From Coprinellus micaceus (Eukaryota > Basidiomycota > Agaricomycetes > Agaricales > Psathyrellaceae), in contig OX596339.1 of the NCBI GenBank assembly GCA_951394405.1, positions 806,001-870,000 on the forward strand: DNA of 64,000 bases, given 5' to 3'. A model generated the notes under the pieces. It made no database searches. It was not told the DNA's origin and saw nothing but the letters and a program-made list of their open reading frames with translations. The stretch's first letter is position 1. Each line of letters opens with the position of its first letter. Made by a program: the position numbers and the translations under genes. Positions 1 to 11,419 of this stretch are shown piece by piece.

Positions 1-2764
1 GCGACATCGGAGGTGGAGTGCAAGGTTGCGCAGACATAATGCCATATTTTTGTCACCCTGTGGCAGTTGATCTAAGGCCTCTTTCTGCAGGCTAATCACT
101 TCGTCCATGCCACCTCCGAACGGGCCTATTTGCCTTAAGTATGTGCCAAGAGAGAACGCCAGGTTATTCAGGGACATTGTGCGGTTAATGTGGCCTGGGG
201 GGCGCATCGTAAGACCATCTCGATGTAGCGCTATTGCCCGATGCAAATCTTCAGCCCTCCCAACCAGGTTAAAGCGACTGGTGAGTGCAGTCGCCAAATC
301 AGTGAGAACGCCTCCCGGATCGCATGCTCCGGGCTCATCCGCACCGCGCAACGCATTTTGGAAAGCCTCAACGGCCTGATCACATGCATTGACGGACAGG
401 GTCCAACCCGCCGCATTCAAGTAGGCCCGGCCTAGGCGACGCCAGAGTTCCACATGGTTAGGCCGAAGCCGGACGGCTACCCCCAAGCAGCAGATTTGGA
501 ATGGCGTTCGAGCCGTATAACCATCACCGTCGAGGGTCCACGCCACGTCCCGCAGCAGCTGCGATACCCAGGTGCCATGACCCCAATCCCCTTCGTGCGC
601 ATCTTGGTTGCCAGCATCGACAATGTCGACGCTCCCCTCTCTGGAGTTCTCATTATCCGCGCCCTCACTTCCGGTGTCCTGACCACCAACCTCCCTCTCG
701 TGGTAGTCACTACGCTCACCGCCATCTATATCCTCAACGTCGCTTCCGGTGTCCTCGGTGTCGGCACCTTCAGCCCACTCTTCCATTGCCGGTGGAGTGT
801 CCACTAAATCAACGAATAAATCCTCCCACTGCTCCAGCAGCTCGGGGCTGGTTTGTAGAAGGAGGCTGTAGTGCAGAGAGCATTCCCAATCTTCAGCAGA
901 ACCTGGTTGAACGGACGGGGTTCCGTGGTGGAGATGGGTCATGAGGTAGCAGACAGTGTATCGTTGTCGGGGTGAGAGGTCAAGGTAGCTGAGGCGATGA
1001 GGGCTGGGGAGAAACCGCGGGAGCTCCATGAGGCAGTATTCAGCAAGTTTGGAATGGGCGTCAAACAGTGAAATGTGGAAGGCGATATGTGGTGGCGTCG
1101 AGGTGCTGTGAAGGTACTCCAAAATAGAGAGGTGGAAAATTCTCCTTGCTGGATAAACCATGGCAGGATCTTCGGGTTGTGTAATCTGCAAGGCCTTGAG
1201 CTCGGTATGGATGCTTTCAATTGCACGAATGGGTAGGTTGGCGAAAGCTGAGAAACCATCTATCGGAAGGGGTTCCTGAAGGGCTACCGTGGCGGTTAAA
1301 TACTCCCGGAACAGGTCCTGGTCATCGACTTCTGGGAAAAGCAACGTAATTACCTGGTGATACAGGGTCGCTAATTGCTCGCTATCCCCAAGACTTCGCC
1401 GTGCATCGAGGATAGAATCAAGAATATTCTCGGAGGAGAAGCGGCTCGACCTCTTTCGTAGGAGGGAGCACACCACCGTCGCCCAAATGAACAGCCCGTT
1501 TGCAAGCTCTGCTAGCGTCGTAATGCGCATTTGGGCTGAGCGCCGGCCGTGTTCCCAGTGCACATCGTCGAATTGCCTGCTGAGGAATCGTTCCATAACA
1601 GAATTTGACACGGGTTGAAGAAGGTAGGGACGGATTGAACCTTCTGTAAAACCGCGGCCTCGAGGACCCGAGCGACTAAGGAGAATGATTTTGATCGGCG
1701 ACGAGGGAGGAAGGGACGAAAGCGCCTTGACGAGGACCTCGTGGAATTCATATTCGTCGACGGCATCGAATATCACTGCGAGGGGGTAGGAAAGACTGAG
1801 AGACCGTATAGGGCCCACGAGGAACATCTCAATCTGGTTGACCAGCGGTGCTGCTTCGCACGACCTGATGGCTTCAAGGATGGCTGGGATGACCGTGGGA
1901 TGGGTCCTCCCGATCTCCCGCGATACCATCTTCACAACGCTCGTTGGGCTTCGTGCATCGCTCGACAGGGCTTTGAGAGACACAGAAGCGGCAAGGCGGC
2001 CGACTGCGTGGAACCGATGGGCAAGATGGCGAGCGAGAGTAGACTTTCCCAGACCTGCGGCTCCCTGGATGGACAAACTGAGCTCCGAGTCATGGTCCTC
2101 AAACCACCCCAGGACGTCTTGAACCGTATCCTCACGACTCCCCTCAAGGTACTCGTTCTCCTGCCCACCAATATCACGCTGTTTCGGGAGCGTGTCCCAT
2201 AATAACGTCGCTTCTAAGGCCAATTCAGCTTGGAATTCATGCCACCAGCCTTACTCTCAGACTCACCGGTTCCCGACGAAAAGAACGCTTGCTCGATGGT
2301 GGTCACTGATAGCCCGCCTTAGCGAGCTTGTCCTTACTTGCTACCACCTTCCTCCTTCGTACTCACCCGTGTTCGTTCCAAAACTTGCATTTGCCACACT
2401 CCCAACAAAGTTCGCCGTTCCGTGGGTGTTGTCTTTTCAGTAAATCGTCAGGTCATTTTATCGATCGGATGCGTCTCCCAGACGCACATGTATCGCCGTA
2501 GTTGTGCTTCGAGTGGTCTTCGATTTGAATAGCGGGTAGCTGGGATGTCAGAGTCAAGGGAGGATCTTGTAACGCTCCTGTGTCCCCTCCAGTTATAGTG
2601 GATCGCTCGTCGACTGGGCGATCTGACGCCTGTAGAACTGAGGAGGAGGGTTGTGTCGAAGTCGAGGCTGCCTCGTGTGGCCTGGGCGCCCTCCGAAACT
2701 TGTTGAACGCCCTAGAAAGCAGATTTCGCTTTCCATGGCCAACGGTATCGGGCTTGGATGACAT
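1..2764 (-). CDS. NACHT-TPR (NLR-like) protein, copy A, 3' part cut by window edge
   Basis: Predicted STAND-type signal NTPase of the fungal NLR class, usually linked to non-self recognition; no effector domain is recognisable at its N-terminus. A first exon (2764 to about 2488) encodes a basic Ser-rich leader. A long exon starting near 2213 then runs open to position 1 and beyond. It carries a Walker A motif (GAAGLGKST, near 2050), a Walker B-like stretch (AVIFDAVDE, near 1770), an acidic linker near 700-800 and TPR-like repeats at the left edge (MSLNNLAFSLGTYL and following). Unlike copy B, no stop separates NACHT from TPR. The small exons between 2213 and 2488 could not be joined in phase with confidence, so the 5' splice pattern is uncertain. 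The NACHT/TPR assignment rests on motif order. Copy B at 5306-8645 is a clear paralog throughout, including the leader exon. Confidence 0.8.
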
Positions 2765-3230
2765 TCCCCCTCGTCGCCGTAGGTCAAGGCGCTTGGTGCA
2801 TGAGATCCAGAGGAAAGGGTGATGGGCGCCCTTCCGCTCAACACTCGCTGTGCTGTGGGTGGGAACGAAGCTCTAAAAACAGACCTGAGTATGTCCAACC
2901 GGGTCGCTCAGGCTGAGGGTGCCCAGCGTCTTTTCCAAATCCGATATCGTTTGCTAAAATGTACGCGCTCTGTTTCAAGTGCTGGGGGGCTATTTTACAT
3001 GTCATCGAACACCTGCGTGCTAATCAGCGTAACTTGGGAGTCACACCTTCAGTCTCGACGTCGAGGTCGATTGAACAACAACTGTTGGGCCAAAGCCGGC
3101 CATCCTTCAAGCTCAACTCCGCCCCGGCGCCCCCAGCCTAATCCTGCGTGTCTCCCAGATACGAGTCGGGGTAGGGCCAAGGTATGTACGAGATAAAGAA
3201 GTATGGTGGGTGCCGAAGGGGACGCCCAGC
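2765..3230. other. Intergenic, upstream of NLR copy A
   Basis: No gene seen. The first ~140 bases still resemble the sequence upstream of copy B (around 8650-8790), so the NLR duplication included some promoter sequence. Beyond that the similarity fades. Confidence 0.5.
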
Positions 3231-3234
3231 TTGT

Positions 3235-3460
3235 TTAGCCTGAGCTTGCCGGTGGAGCCGCTTGTGCGCTGGAGGTTCCGGCCAGTGTGCCCTCCGATGG
3301 CGAATAGGTGTCACTCTCTCGACCTGAATAGAGCTACTGACGGATTCCGTCGTGTAGGGCGGTGCTGAGTCGAATGGGGATGAACCAGGGCGTGCTTGAC
3401 TACCCGAGATCCCGGAATCCTCAAAGGAATATTTGGTGAACGGTAAAAGTGCTCGGGTTG
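3235..3460 (-). pseudogene. Degraded fragment of the Slx8-like RING gene (fragment 1)
   Basis: On the minus strand this stretch aligns over roughly 200 bases with the middle, disordered part of the RING gene at 9265-10680 (its bases ~9690-9890). Shared landmarks are a Phe-Thr-x-Tyr-Ser block, a Gly-Ser-Ser/Pro-Phe block and a Ser-rich tail. The RING finger is absent and no complete reading frame spans it. It is closer to fragment 2 (around 3790-4010) than to the intact gene, so the two fragments probably arose by a local duplication. Likely non-functional; the call rests on visual alignment only. Confidence 0.55.
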
Positions 3461-3639
3461 ATGCTGCAGTACTGGCGACTCATCGAACATGAATCCTGCA
3501 ACGCTGCTTCATCCACGACAGGACCATCGTCCAAACAGCCTAGAGTAGCAATCCACGCCAAGGCCGAGCATCTGAACAACGAAGTGGGTTGCGTTTGAGG
3601 CACCGCTAGTCTGGTCCAAACGGTAAATCCCCCTCATTC

Positions 3640-4010
3640 TCAAACGCAATCACTAAACTCCTCCTCCACCTTCTCCACCACCTCCCCCATTGACTTCTTC
3701 GCACTCGCCCTACAGTCGTTGTGCATATGCGCTGCGCTCCTCAACCTCTCGTGCCCTTTCTGAAACACCTTCAACCGTCCCAGCACATCCGCGGGCCCGG
3801 CGCCAGGAGAGCGTCCTGTGCCCTCCGATAACGAAGAGGTGTCACACTCTCGACCTGAGCTCGACCCTAATGCAGAGCTACTGGCGAATTCCACCCCGTA
3901 GGGTCGCACGGCGTCGAACGACGAGCCAGGTCGTATTTCGCTACCCGAGATCGTAGAACCAAGAACGGGTATTTAGTGAACGCCGAAGTGCTTGCGGTGG
4001 ACTTGCAGTA
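3640..4010 (-). pseudogene. Truncated relative of the Slx8-like gene with a different C-terminus (fragment 2)
   Basis: The upstream part (about 4010-3790) matches the same disordered segment of the RING gene as fragment 1, with conserved Gly-Ser-Ser-Phe, Val/Met-x-Phe-Ala and Ser-Gly-Arg-Glu positions. Downstream the frame continues to a stop at 3640 through about 45 residues rich in Lys, Arg, Glu and Ala that look like a short coiled coil (ending EEEFSDCV) and are not in the RING gene. No RING cysteines are present. A stop codon lies in frame near 4000, so a start would need an upstream exon. It may be a decayed gene or the last exon of a small unrecognised gene. Confidence 0.4.
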
Positions 4011-5305
4011 CCGGCAAATGGCAACCTGAGCTGCGATTTGTCGATGCAACGCGCGAGAGAGGGTCGCCTGGTCGAGGTTATGCAGGCGAGGGCATGCCGT
4101 GTCGATGCTGCGACGCACGGGATGGCTGGGGTCCAGGTTCACGCCTTTTCCTACTGGAGCAAGGTCGCCAGAGGGGGAGCAACGCGGGCAGTAGATTGGG
4201 GGAGCAAGGTAACACACTTTAAAACGCATAGGTGACGATATGTATGCCTTGAATGAGGTCACACACCGCGATTGGAGGACGAACAAGATGAGTGCGAGGT
4301 CGGTCGTTACTTCGCAGTCCCGGAAGAGACAAGATAGGGGTAGATTGATCGCGATGCCTCCGCGTTCATTGATCGCCGAATCGGAGGTTGCCGACTTGCT
4401 CTCGTCCAGTCGTCGTTCTCCAAGACCGACCAGAACCCTCCATCTGCACCACTCGACCTATGGCGCAACAGCGTGATCCATTTTCCACCCTCTGGTGAAC
4501 TACGAATTCTTGCTGCGTATACAGTGATAACACCCACACCTATTCGGATACTCTTCGTCCTCTCATCCTCCAAGTTCGTCCTTGGACTCCCCACTGCCGT
4601 CCGCGAGCCTCACCACATCGCCCGGGCGTAGTCCCACATGTCCCCCCCTCCCCCTCACGAACGCTCTCCTCTCCTCGACCGGCTTGCCTTCCATACTGAT
4701 GGTCAAGAATTATTCACTCCCGTTAGCCTGCCTCTGTCCCTCCTCGCTCTTTTCAGCCCTCCAATATGCATGACATCTGGACTCGCTTGTCCGAGTCTGC
4801 CCCCCTTTCCATGACCGCCGACTCTCGTGGATGCTACCGACTCGTTCATTCTTGCTGCGGAACACATGAACTCAGCAGGCTCCCGAACACGCTTCTCCGT
4901 CGACCAAAGCTCCCCCCCTCGCTAAATCACCAATCGGCGAGGAAGGTCTAAGCGAGTGAAGCTCGTCGGAGTACAGGTGCCTCGCGCTGAAGTAAACGCG
5001 TGAAGCCCAGCCCCTCACTGTTTCTGAGGCAGACATCCTCTTTCCATCCTAGGTCCTGAACCGGCTTGCACGCACGGCCAGTGCGAGTCCTAAGAGAAGG
5101 ATATCCTCACAGCTACTCTATCACTGAGACAAAATGGTATCGAGCGGCAGAAGAGGACGGTCCGATGGTGAAGTGGAGACGAGGCAAGCCAACATATCTC
5201 TGTGATCACTACATTGATACTTATGATATTGTAGGAACGTCAAGGAGACAGTGAGAACATCGCAAAGCATAGCCCGTAGGGTATAACATTGCGGAGCGTC
5301 GTATA
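4011..5305. other. Gene-poor stretch
   Basis: Only short overlapping open frames, none with a recognisable motif or consistent splice signals. A pyrimidine-rich stretch around 4590-4760 could be promoter or 5' leader sequence, but I cannot assign it to a gene. Confidence 0.4.
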
Positions 5306-8300
5306 TCATGAAGAGAATGAAGACATAAATCGGGCCCCTGCCAACTTAGCCTGTAAGGCCAGGAGTTTGGGACGCCGGAAGTGGTTCGGTGGACATCGCG
5401 CGAGGGCCTCTTCGCACACGGAGATAGCTTCTTCAAGTTCCTCGGCTGCACCCAACCGTTCGTGGTGGCAAAGGAGGATGGTTGCGAGGTCTATCAATAT
5501 CCTCCAACGGTGCGGGCAGGTGGTCGGGGTCAGTGAAAGGGATGCTCGACTCAATTCAAGAGCTTCGTCAAGGTGTTCTTGCTTGAAGCGAAGGGCCATC
5601 GCTAACGTATCCAAGACCTCATAGCGGCCTAGATGGCCAACCATAAGAAGGGAAAGTGACTCTCTGCCAAGGCGGATAGCTTCTTCAAGGTGTTGATTTT
5701 CGCCTAGCACTTCATATCGCCATGTCAGAGTCCACGCGACGTTGTTGAGAATCAACGCGCGATCTGGATGATCCCGAACGCAGAGTTCCAACGCTCCCCG
5801 CTCCAGTCGGGTGACTTCGTCCAGGTCAGCTGTGGATGCTGTCGTCTCATAGCGAAATCGGAAGAAGTGTGCAAGGATCTGCAGAGACGTTCCGGTCTCC
5901 TCGTCACCCTGTGGCAGTAGATCTAGGGCCTCTCTTTGCAGCCTGATTGCTTCGTCTATGTCCACTCCAAAAGGGCCTACTCCCTCTAAGTATGTGGCGA
6001 GGGACATGGCCAGGTTATTCAGAGACAGTGCACGTTGAGCATGGCCGGGAGGACGCATTGCAAGACCGTCCCGATTGAGTGCTATTGCTCGATCCAAATC
6101 TTCGGGGTGTCCAACAATCTCAAAGCGGATGTGGAGCGCCGACGCCAAGGCGTGTGGAAACCTGCCTGGATTGTGTCTTCCGGGTTCATCGACACCACAC
6201 AATGCATTCTGGTGAGCCTTTACGGCCTGGTCACATGTATCGATGGACCAGCTCCCTTCTGCCAAATCGCAGTAGCATGCGCCCAGGTCATGCCAAAATT
6301 CGACATCGTGAGGTCGAAGCCGGACCGCCACCTCCAAGCAATGTGCCTGAAATGACCCTCGAGTTGTATGTTCCAAACCCAAGGTCGACGCCATGTCTTG
6401 CAGTAGGCATGCTACTTGGTGGTCGTGATTTCCTGGGTACCCTTCGTGGGCATGGTCGTCGCTGGTGGCGTTACGGCCGACGCGCCCGTCTCCGACGGGG
6501 TTCTCATCCTCTGTGCTCTCAATATCTTCACCACCGCCTCCAGTGTCCCGGCGGTCAACTTCCCTCTCACAGGAATCCTCACTGGCCACGTTATCGATGT
6601 CTTCACCGCCATGTCTAGTGTCCTGGTCGCCGGGGTCCCCTGAAGCGCACTCCTCCATCGCTAACCCGCATCCCAGCAATCCGGCGAATAGAACCTTCCA
6701 CTGTTATAGCAGCTTGACGCCGGTTTGTCGAAGAATCGCACAGTGCATCGAGCATCCCCACGGGTCAGCGGAGCCTGGCTGGACCGACGGAGTTCCATGG
6801 TGGAGATGGGTCATGAGGTAGACAATGGCATATCGTTGCCGGGGGGAAAGGTCAAGGGAGCTGAGAGGACGATGGCTGGGGAGAAAACGAGGGAGCTCCA
6901 TCAGGCAGTACTCAGCGAGTTGGGAGTGGGAGTCGAACAGCGAAATGTGGAACGCGATATGCGGCTGAATCGAAGTGCTGTGAAGGTACTCCAAAAGGGA
7001 GAGGTGGAAAATCGACCCCGCTGGATAAACGATAGCACCATCTCCCGGCTCTCTAATCTGCAAGGCCTTCAGCTCGGTAAGGATGCTTTGGATCGCTCGA
7101 ATGGGTAGGCTGGTGAGGGCCGAGAATTCATCTGTCGGAAGAGGTTCCTCAAGGGCAATCGTGGCAGTCAGGTACTCCCGGAACAGGTCCCGGTCATCGG
7201 TGTCTGGGAAGAGCAACATGATGGCTTGGTGATACAGCGCCGCCAACTGCTCGCTATCTCCCAGACTTCGCCGCGCGTCCAGGATAGAATCAAGGATATG
7301 GTCGGGAGAGAAGCGGCTCAACCTCTTTCTCAAGAGGGAGCACACGACCGTCGCCCAAATGAATAGGCCGTTCGCGAGCTCTGCGAGCTTTGTGATACGC
7401 CATGGGGCCGGGCGTCTCCCGCGCTCCCAGTGCACATCCACGAGTTGATCGCTCAGGAATCGCTCCATAACGGAATTTGACACGGGTTGAAGCAGGTAGG
7501 GGCGGATTGCACCATCCGTAGACCCGCGGCCTCGAGGACCCGAGCGACCAAGAAGAATGAACTTGATCGGCGAGGAGGGGGCAAGGGATGAAAGTGCCTT
7601 GATGAGGGCTGCGTGGGATTCGTACTCGTCGACGGCATCGAAGATCACTGCGAGGGGGTGGGCAAGGTCGAGAGAGCGTATGGGGCCCACGACGAACATC
7701 TCAACCTGGTCGACTAGAGGTGCTGCTTCGCACGACTTGATGGCTTCGAGGATGGCTGGGATGGCTTTGGGGTGGGTTCTCCCGATCTCCCGTGATACTA
7801 TCTTCACAACGCTCGTTGGGCTTCGCGCGTCGCTGGGGAGGGCGTTAAGGGAAACGGAAGCTGCGAGGCAGCCGATTGCGTGCAGCCGATGGCTAAGATG
7901 ACGTGCGAGAGTGGACTTCCCCAGCCCTGCGGCTCCCTGGATGAATAAAGCGAGCTCCGACTTGGGGTCCTTAAACCACCTCAAGACGTCTTGGACCGTA
8001 TCTTCACGACTTCCCTCCAGGTACTCGTTTTCCTGGCCAACGACATCGCGCTGTTTCGGGAGGGTGTCCCATAGTAGGGCCGCTTCTAACATCACTTCAG
8101 GTTGAAACTCTCACCGCCAGCCATACCGTGACACTCACCATTTCCCGACGAAAAGAATGCCCGCTCAATGGTGGTAACTAAAGCGATCTGCATTAGTGAA
8201 GTGATCCTTTCCGGGTATTCGCATTCGTTCTTCAGGCTCACCCGAGTTCGTTCCCAAATTTGCATTCGCCACACTGCCAACAAAGGTCGCCGTTCCGTGT

Positions 8301-8645
8301 ACATTTTGGGTATTATCTTCTCGAAACGGGTCAGAAGATTTTTATCAATTAGCAGAAGATTCCCGAGTACGCACATGTATCACCGTAGTGGTGCCTTGAA
8401 TGGTCCTGCACTTGGATACCAGATGCCTGGGATGGAAGCGGCGAGTAATACCGGCGTCCCGCTCCTGTGTCCCCTACAGGTATAACGGATCGTCGGTCAG
8501 CTGGGCAATCCGTTGCTTGTGGAACCAAGGGTTGCGTCGAAGTTGTGGGCGCTTCGCGCGATCTGGGCGCCCTTCGAAGCTTGCTGAACACACTGGAAAG
8601 TAGGTTTCGCTTTCCATGGCCCGGGGCGTGGGACTTGGATGACAT
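5306..8645 (-). CDS. NACHT-TPR (NLR-like) protein, copy B, interrupted by an in-frame stop
   Basis: Paralog of copy A. Exons read as 8645-8375 (basic Ser-rich leader), 8273-8242, 8187-8139 and 8085-5306. With these junctions the leader joins the NACHT frame exactly, at ...FFSSGN-EAALLWD. The NACHT part has Walker A GAAGLGKST near 7920 and Walker B AVIFDAVDE near 7645. A TAA at 6704-6706 then ends the frame after about 577 residues. The same frame resumes and stays open for about 465 codons of acidic linker and TPR-like repeats (LNNLAMSLATYL, ALDLLPQGDE) to a stop at 5306. Copy A has GAG (Glu) where copy B has TAA. The product is either a NACHT-only protein, two polypeptides, or a pseudogene; the first ATG after the stop is near 6658. 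The family is known for fungal non-self recognition; nothing here shows a specific ligand. Confidence 0.8.
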
Positions 8646-9264
8646 TGCTAGTTCTGGTGGGTCAGGATGCTCGGTGCATGGGGAGAAAGAAGGCTAAGCG
8701 CTCTTGCGTTCAACGCCCACCAGGCTGTTTAGATGCTGTGGGTGGGAATGAAGTTCTTAAAGCAGACCCGTCACGGTGTCCAACCCGGCAATACAGTAAC
8801 ATCGAGGGTCGAGGGTGCCATGCTCGAGCACGACTGGAGTGCAGTAGGCGTCGGCCTGAATGCGTTCTGAACGGCTCGTGCAGCGGGTATCTCGATGCCT
8901 GGGTCACCTTCCCTTCTCCGTGAACCATAGACATGGGCTCAATCGTAACCTCAGCCTACGTGTTACCTGCAGCATCAAGTTCGAGGGTTTCAAACGTTGG
9001 AGGCTTGGGGAGACGGACCACGATGGCTAAGCTGCTGTCACAACGTTCAAGCTTCGGCGGGGAGTACATACGCGTTTATGTTTCGCTTCCTGGAATGTGC
9101 CACAAATCGTACTGCGAAGCAAAGTCTGCCATGCAATACCACGCGGAGTCGCCCATGTGTGAGCAATAAAACTTATGTTCGACGAGGGACATATAGAACG
9201 TATCTGCACAACCAACGAGTAAATATATCAGTCGCCTGGCGCTCCCGCAAGTAAGAGACCCACC
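8646..9264. other. Intergenic between NLR copy B and the RING gene
   Basis: Minus-strand promoter side of NLR copy B and 3' flank of the RING gene. The part next to copy B resembles the region upstream of copy A. No further gene seen. Confidence 0.45.
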
Positions 9265-10680
9265 TCAGATACTAATCACACTCCTCACCCTCAACCCAAT
9301 CACCCCGGCGCCCTTCCCATCCCAACCCGGAATCGCCGCCCTGCATACCGGACACAACGCCTCCCCATGCGTCACATACGCACTCGACGCAAAGACCATC
9401 CCGTTCCTCGACTGGCTAGACTTGATCGCAGTGAACAAGCAGCTCCCGCAGCAAATGTGCCCGCATGGGGTGAGCGTGGCGTTGGTTGGAGGGAAGAAGC
9501 ATATGGGGCACGTATATGAAGATAAAAGGTCTGGTTGGGGTGGGGGTGTAGGAGGCGTAGGAAGTCGGGGGATAGCTAAGGTGGGTGCCAGAGGGAGGAT
9601 GGGTGCGGAAGAGGAAGGTACGATAGGCGCAGAAGTGGAAGAAGAGCTGGCTTGGGCCGAGCCTGACGACGACGCCGCTTGTGCACTTGAACCCCCTGCA
9701 CTATCCGATGACGAACCTCCTGCAACGGCGTAGTTCTCTCTACTTGAAGTGGACCCTGACGCTGAGCTGCCGGCGAAGTCCATGTCGTAGGTCGGCGCTG
9801 CTTCGAATGAGGGTGAACCAGCTTGTGCTTGAGTGCTCGAAATTGCGGATTCTTGGAGGGAGTAATCGGTAAACGCCAAAGAACCTTGCGGTGACCCTGG
9901 AGGAGCGAGGAAGTCGAATGTAAAGTCAGGGACCACATGCGATGCGGGGGATGAACCAGCAAGAACACCGTCAACCGACCCCATAGTCGCAGTAGATGCT
10001 AAGGTGGAGGACCCAAAAGAGGAAGTCGGCTGTGTTGGAGGAGGTTCCTCGGGTTGGGTTTGGGTGGTGAAGTTAAAGGTCGTGGGGTAGAGCTTGTATT
10101 CATGGCCTTGGAATGTTGGCTGCGGTTGCTCTGGTTGGGGCGACGCCATCCTCACCCTGGACTTCGCACTTCCTTCGCCTTCTTCTTCCGGGGTACTCCT
10201 TGCTCGTTTCTTACCCTTCGCCTTGCTCGATATGGGAACGAGTTCGTCTTCCATCGCCCAACGGCCACCGCCCGAAGGCCCAGCATCGGCACTGCTTGAG
10301 CCTGCACCAACGTACCCCAGCTCGTCAGACATCGAATCCATGTCCATCCAGGGCTCCCAAACCAGCCCACTAGACGTCCAGCTACCGCTCCCCGATGCAC
10401 CTTCGACCAAATCCCCACGTCCAGCCCTGCTCCCAGGTCGGCTGAGACCGCCAGCCACGCTTCCTGTTCTACTCGCCGCCCTGCTCCCGTTGCGACTCCC
10501 AGAAGCGCTGGATGCCCGAGAAGATCCTCTAGATCGTGCGAGAGATGTTGCTCGCGACCGAGGAATTCGATTACGCGTCGTTGTGGGTGCTGGGAGAGGT
10601 GCTTCGTCCCCTTTCATGCTCTCGGTGACGGATTGGGTGTGTGATAGGTCTTGATCTGACATCGACGCCGAGGTCGCCAT
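9265..10680 (-). CDS. slx8: C-terminal RING-finger protein, Slx8-like (candidate SUMO-targeted ubiquitin ligase)
   Basis: Single-exon gene of 471 codons. The first ~370 residues are low-complexity, rich in Ser, Ala, Gly and Pro, with a basic Arg/Ser stretch near residues 30-85 and a probable nuclear signal (KAKGKKRAR, about residue 155). The last ~80 residues hold a C3HC4-type RING: CPIC, then CGHICCGSC, then CPVC, followed by a short tail. Its start (YTCPICFFPPTNATLTPCGH) and its position at the extreme C-terminus match yeast Slx8, which with Rfp/Slx5 ubiquitylates SUMO-modified nuclear proteins during DNA repair. The insertion between the fourth zinc pair and CPVC is longer than in yeast. 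SUMO-interacting motifs were not identified with confidence, so the Slx8 assignment rests on the RING. The same gene has left two degraded fragments at 3.2-4.0 kb. Confidence 0.75.
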   Translation of the reverse strand: MATSASMSDQDLSHTQSVTESMKGDEAPLPAPTTTRNRIPRSRATSLARSRGSSRASSASGSRNGSRAASRTGSVAGGLSRPGSRAGRGDLVEGASGSGSWTSSGLVWEPWMDMDSMSDELGYVGAGSSSADAGPSGGGRWAMEDELVPISSKAKGKKRARSTPEEEGEGSAKSRVRMASPQPEQPQPTFQGHEYKLYPTTFNFTTQTQPEEPPPTQPTSSFGSSTLASTATMGSVDGVLAGSSPASHVVPDFTFDFLAPPGSPQGSLAFTDYSLQESAISSTQAQAGSPSFEAAPTYDMDFAGSSASGSTSSRENYAVAGGSSSDSAGGSSAQAASSSGSAQASSSSTSAPIVPSSSAPILPLAPTLAIPRLPTPPTPPPQPDLLSSYTCPICFFPPTNATLTPCGHICCGSCLFTAIKSSQSRNGMVFASSAYVTHGEALCPVCRAAIPGWDGKGAGVIGLRVRSVISI

Positions 10681-11419
10681 TGTGAAGGTGTGGAGAAGTC
10701 AATCCTAAAGAGGCGAAATGGGAGGGGTCCTGTCTGAGGAGTTCCGAACAACGTGGTGGTGGTGGTATGAAGGAAACCGAAGGTCCACCGTTCGGCCCTT
10801 GTCGGAGAGTGCCGAGTCAATGCCGAGGGTGCCGAGCCGGGCGCTTAAATGCAACCACTGTTCTCTCTTAAAGCTTTCGGGGCAGGCACTGAGGGCGGAG
10901 GGGGGGAAAATGCGCGAAATGATATCTCTGGAACACTCCGGGGTAAAGATCTTCTATTTATCCACATGGCCAAGTCATTCTTGGGTGATTGTCAGTCGAT
11001 GACGACGAATGTACCCTTCTCCATGTCAAATCCAAGGTATGGCCTTTCCTTATGAATCCGCTATCTACGCTTAAGTATAGAGGACCTAGGAGCCGCGCTA
11101 CTGAAGACGGACTGTCGTTATACCACGATCGTGCGTATCGGTACCTGCTTATGAGTACGTACGAAACGAAAGAATTTACATTATATATTCAATACGGATG
11201 GCCAAGGGGCTACTCAGCATCAAAACCAACGTCATTATGTGGAAGCCCTGTCATTTAAGCGCCCGTCGGGACAACACTATGCGTGACCTCGTTCCAAAAT
11301 CTTCGCGATGCAACACATGAAGTGGTAGTTCCAGTTCCCATCTTTAGATGGCTCCAGCGGTATCCTGATCAACGTCAACATCGACACGGTCCACTGCCCA
11401 AACGGGTACAGCACTGCGA
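10681..11419. other. Intergenic between RING and MYND genes
   Basis: Contains the promoter side of the RING gene (minus strand) and the 3' flank of the MYND gene. No coding signal. Two copies of the recurring octamer lie here, GGGCGCTT at 10839 and AAGCGCCC at 11257. Confidence 0.4.
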
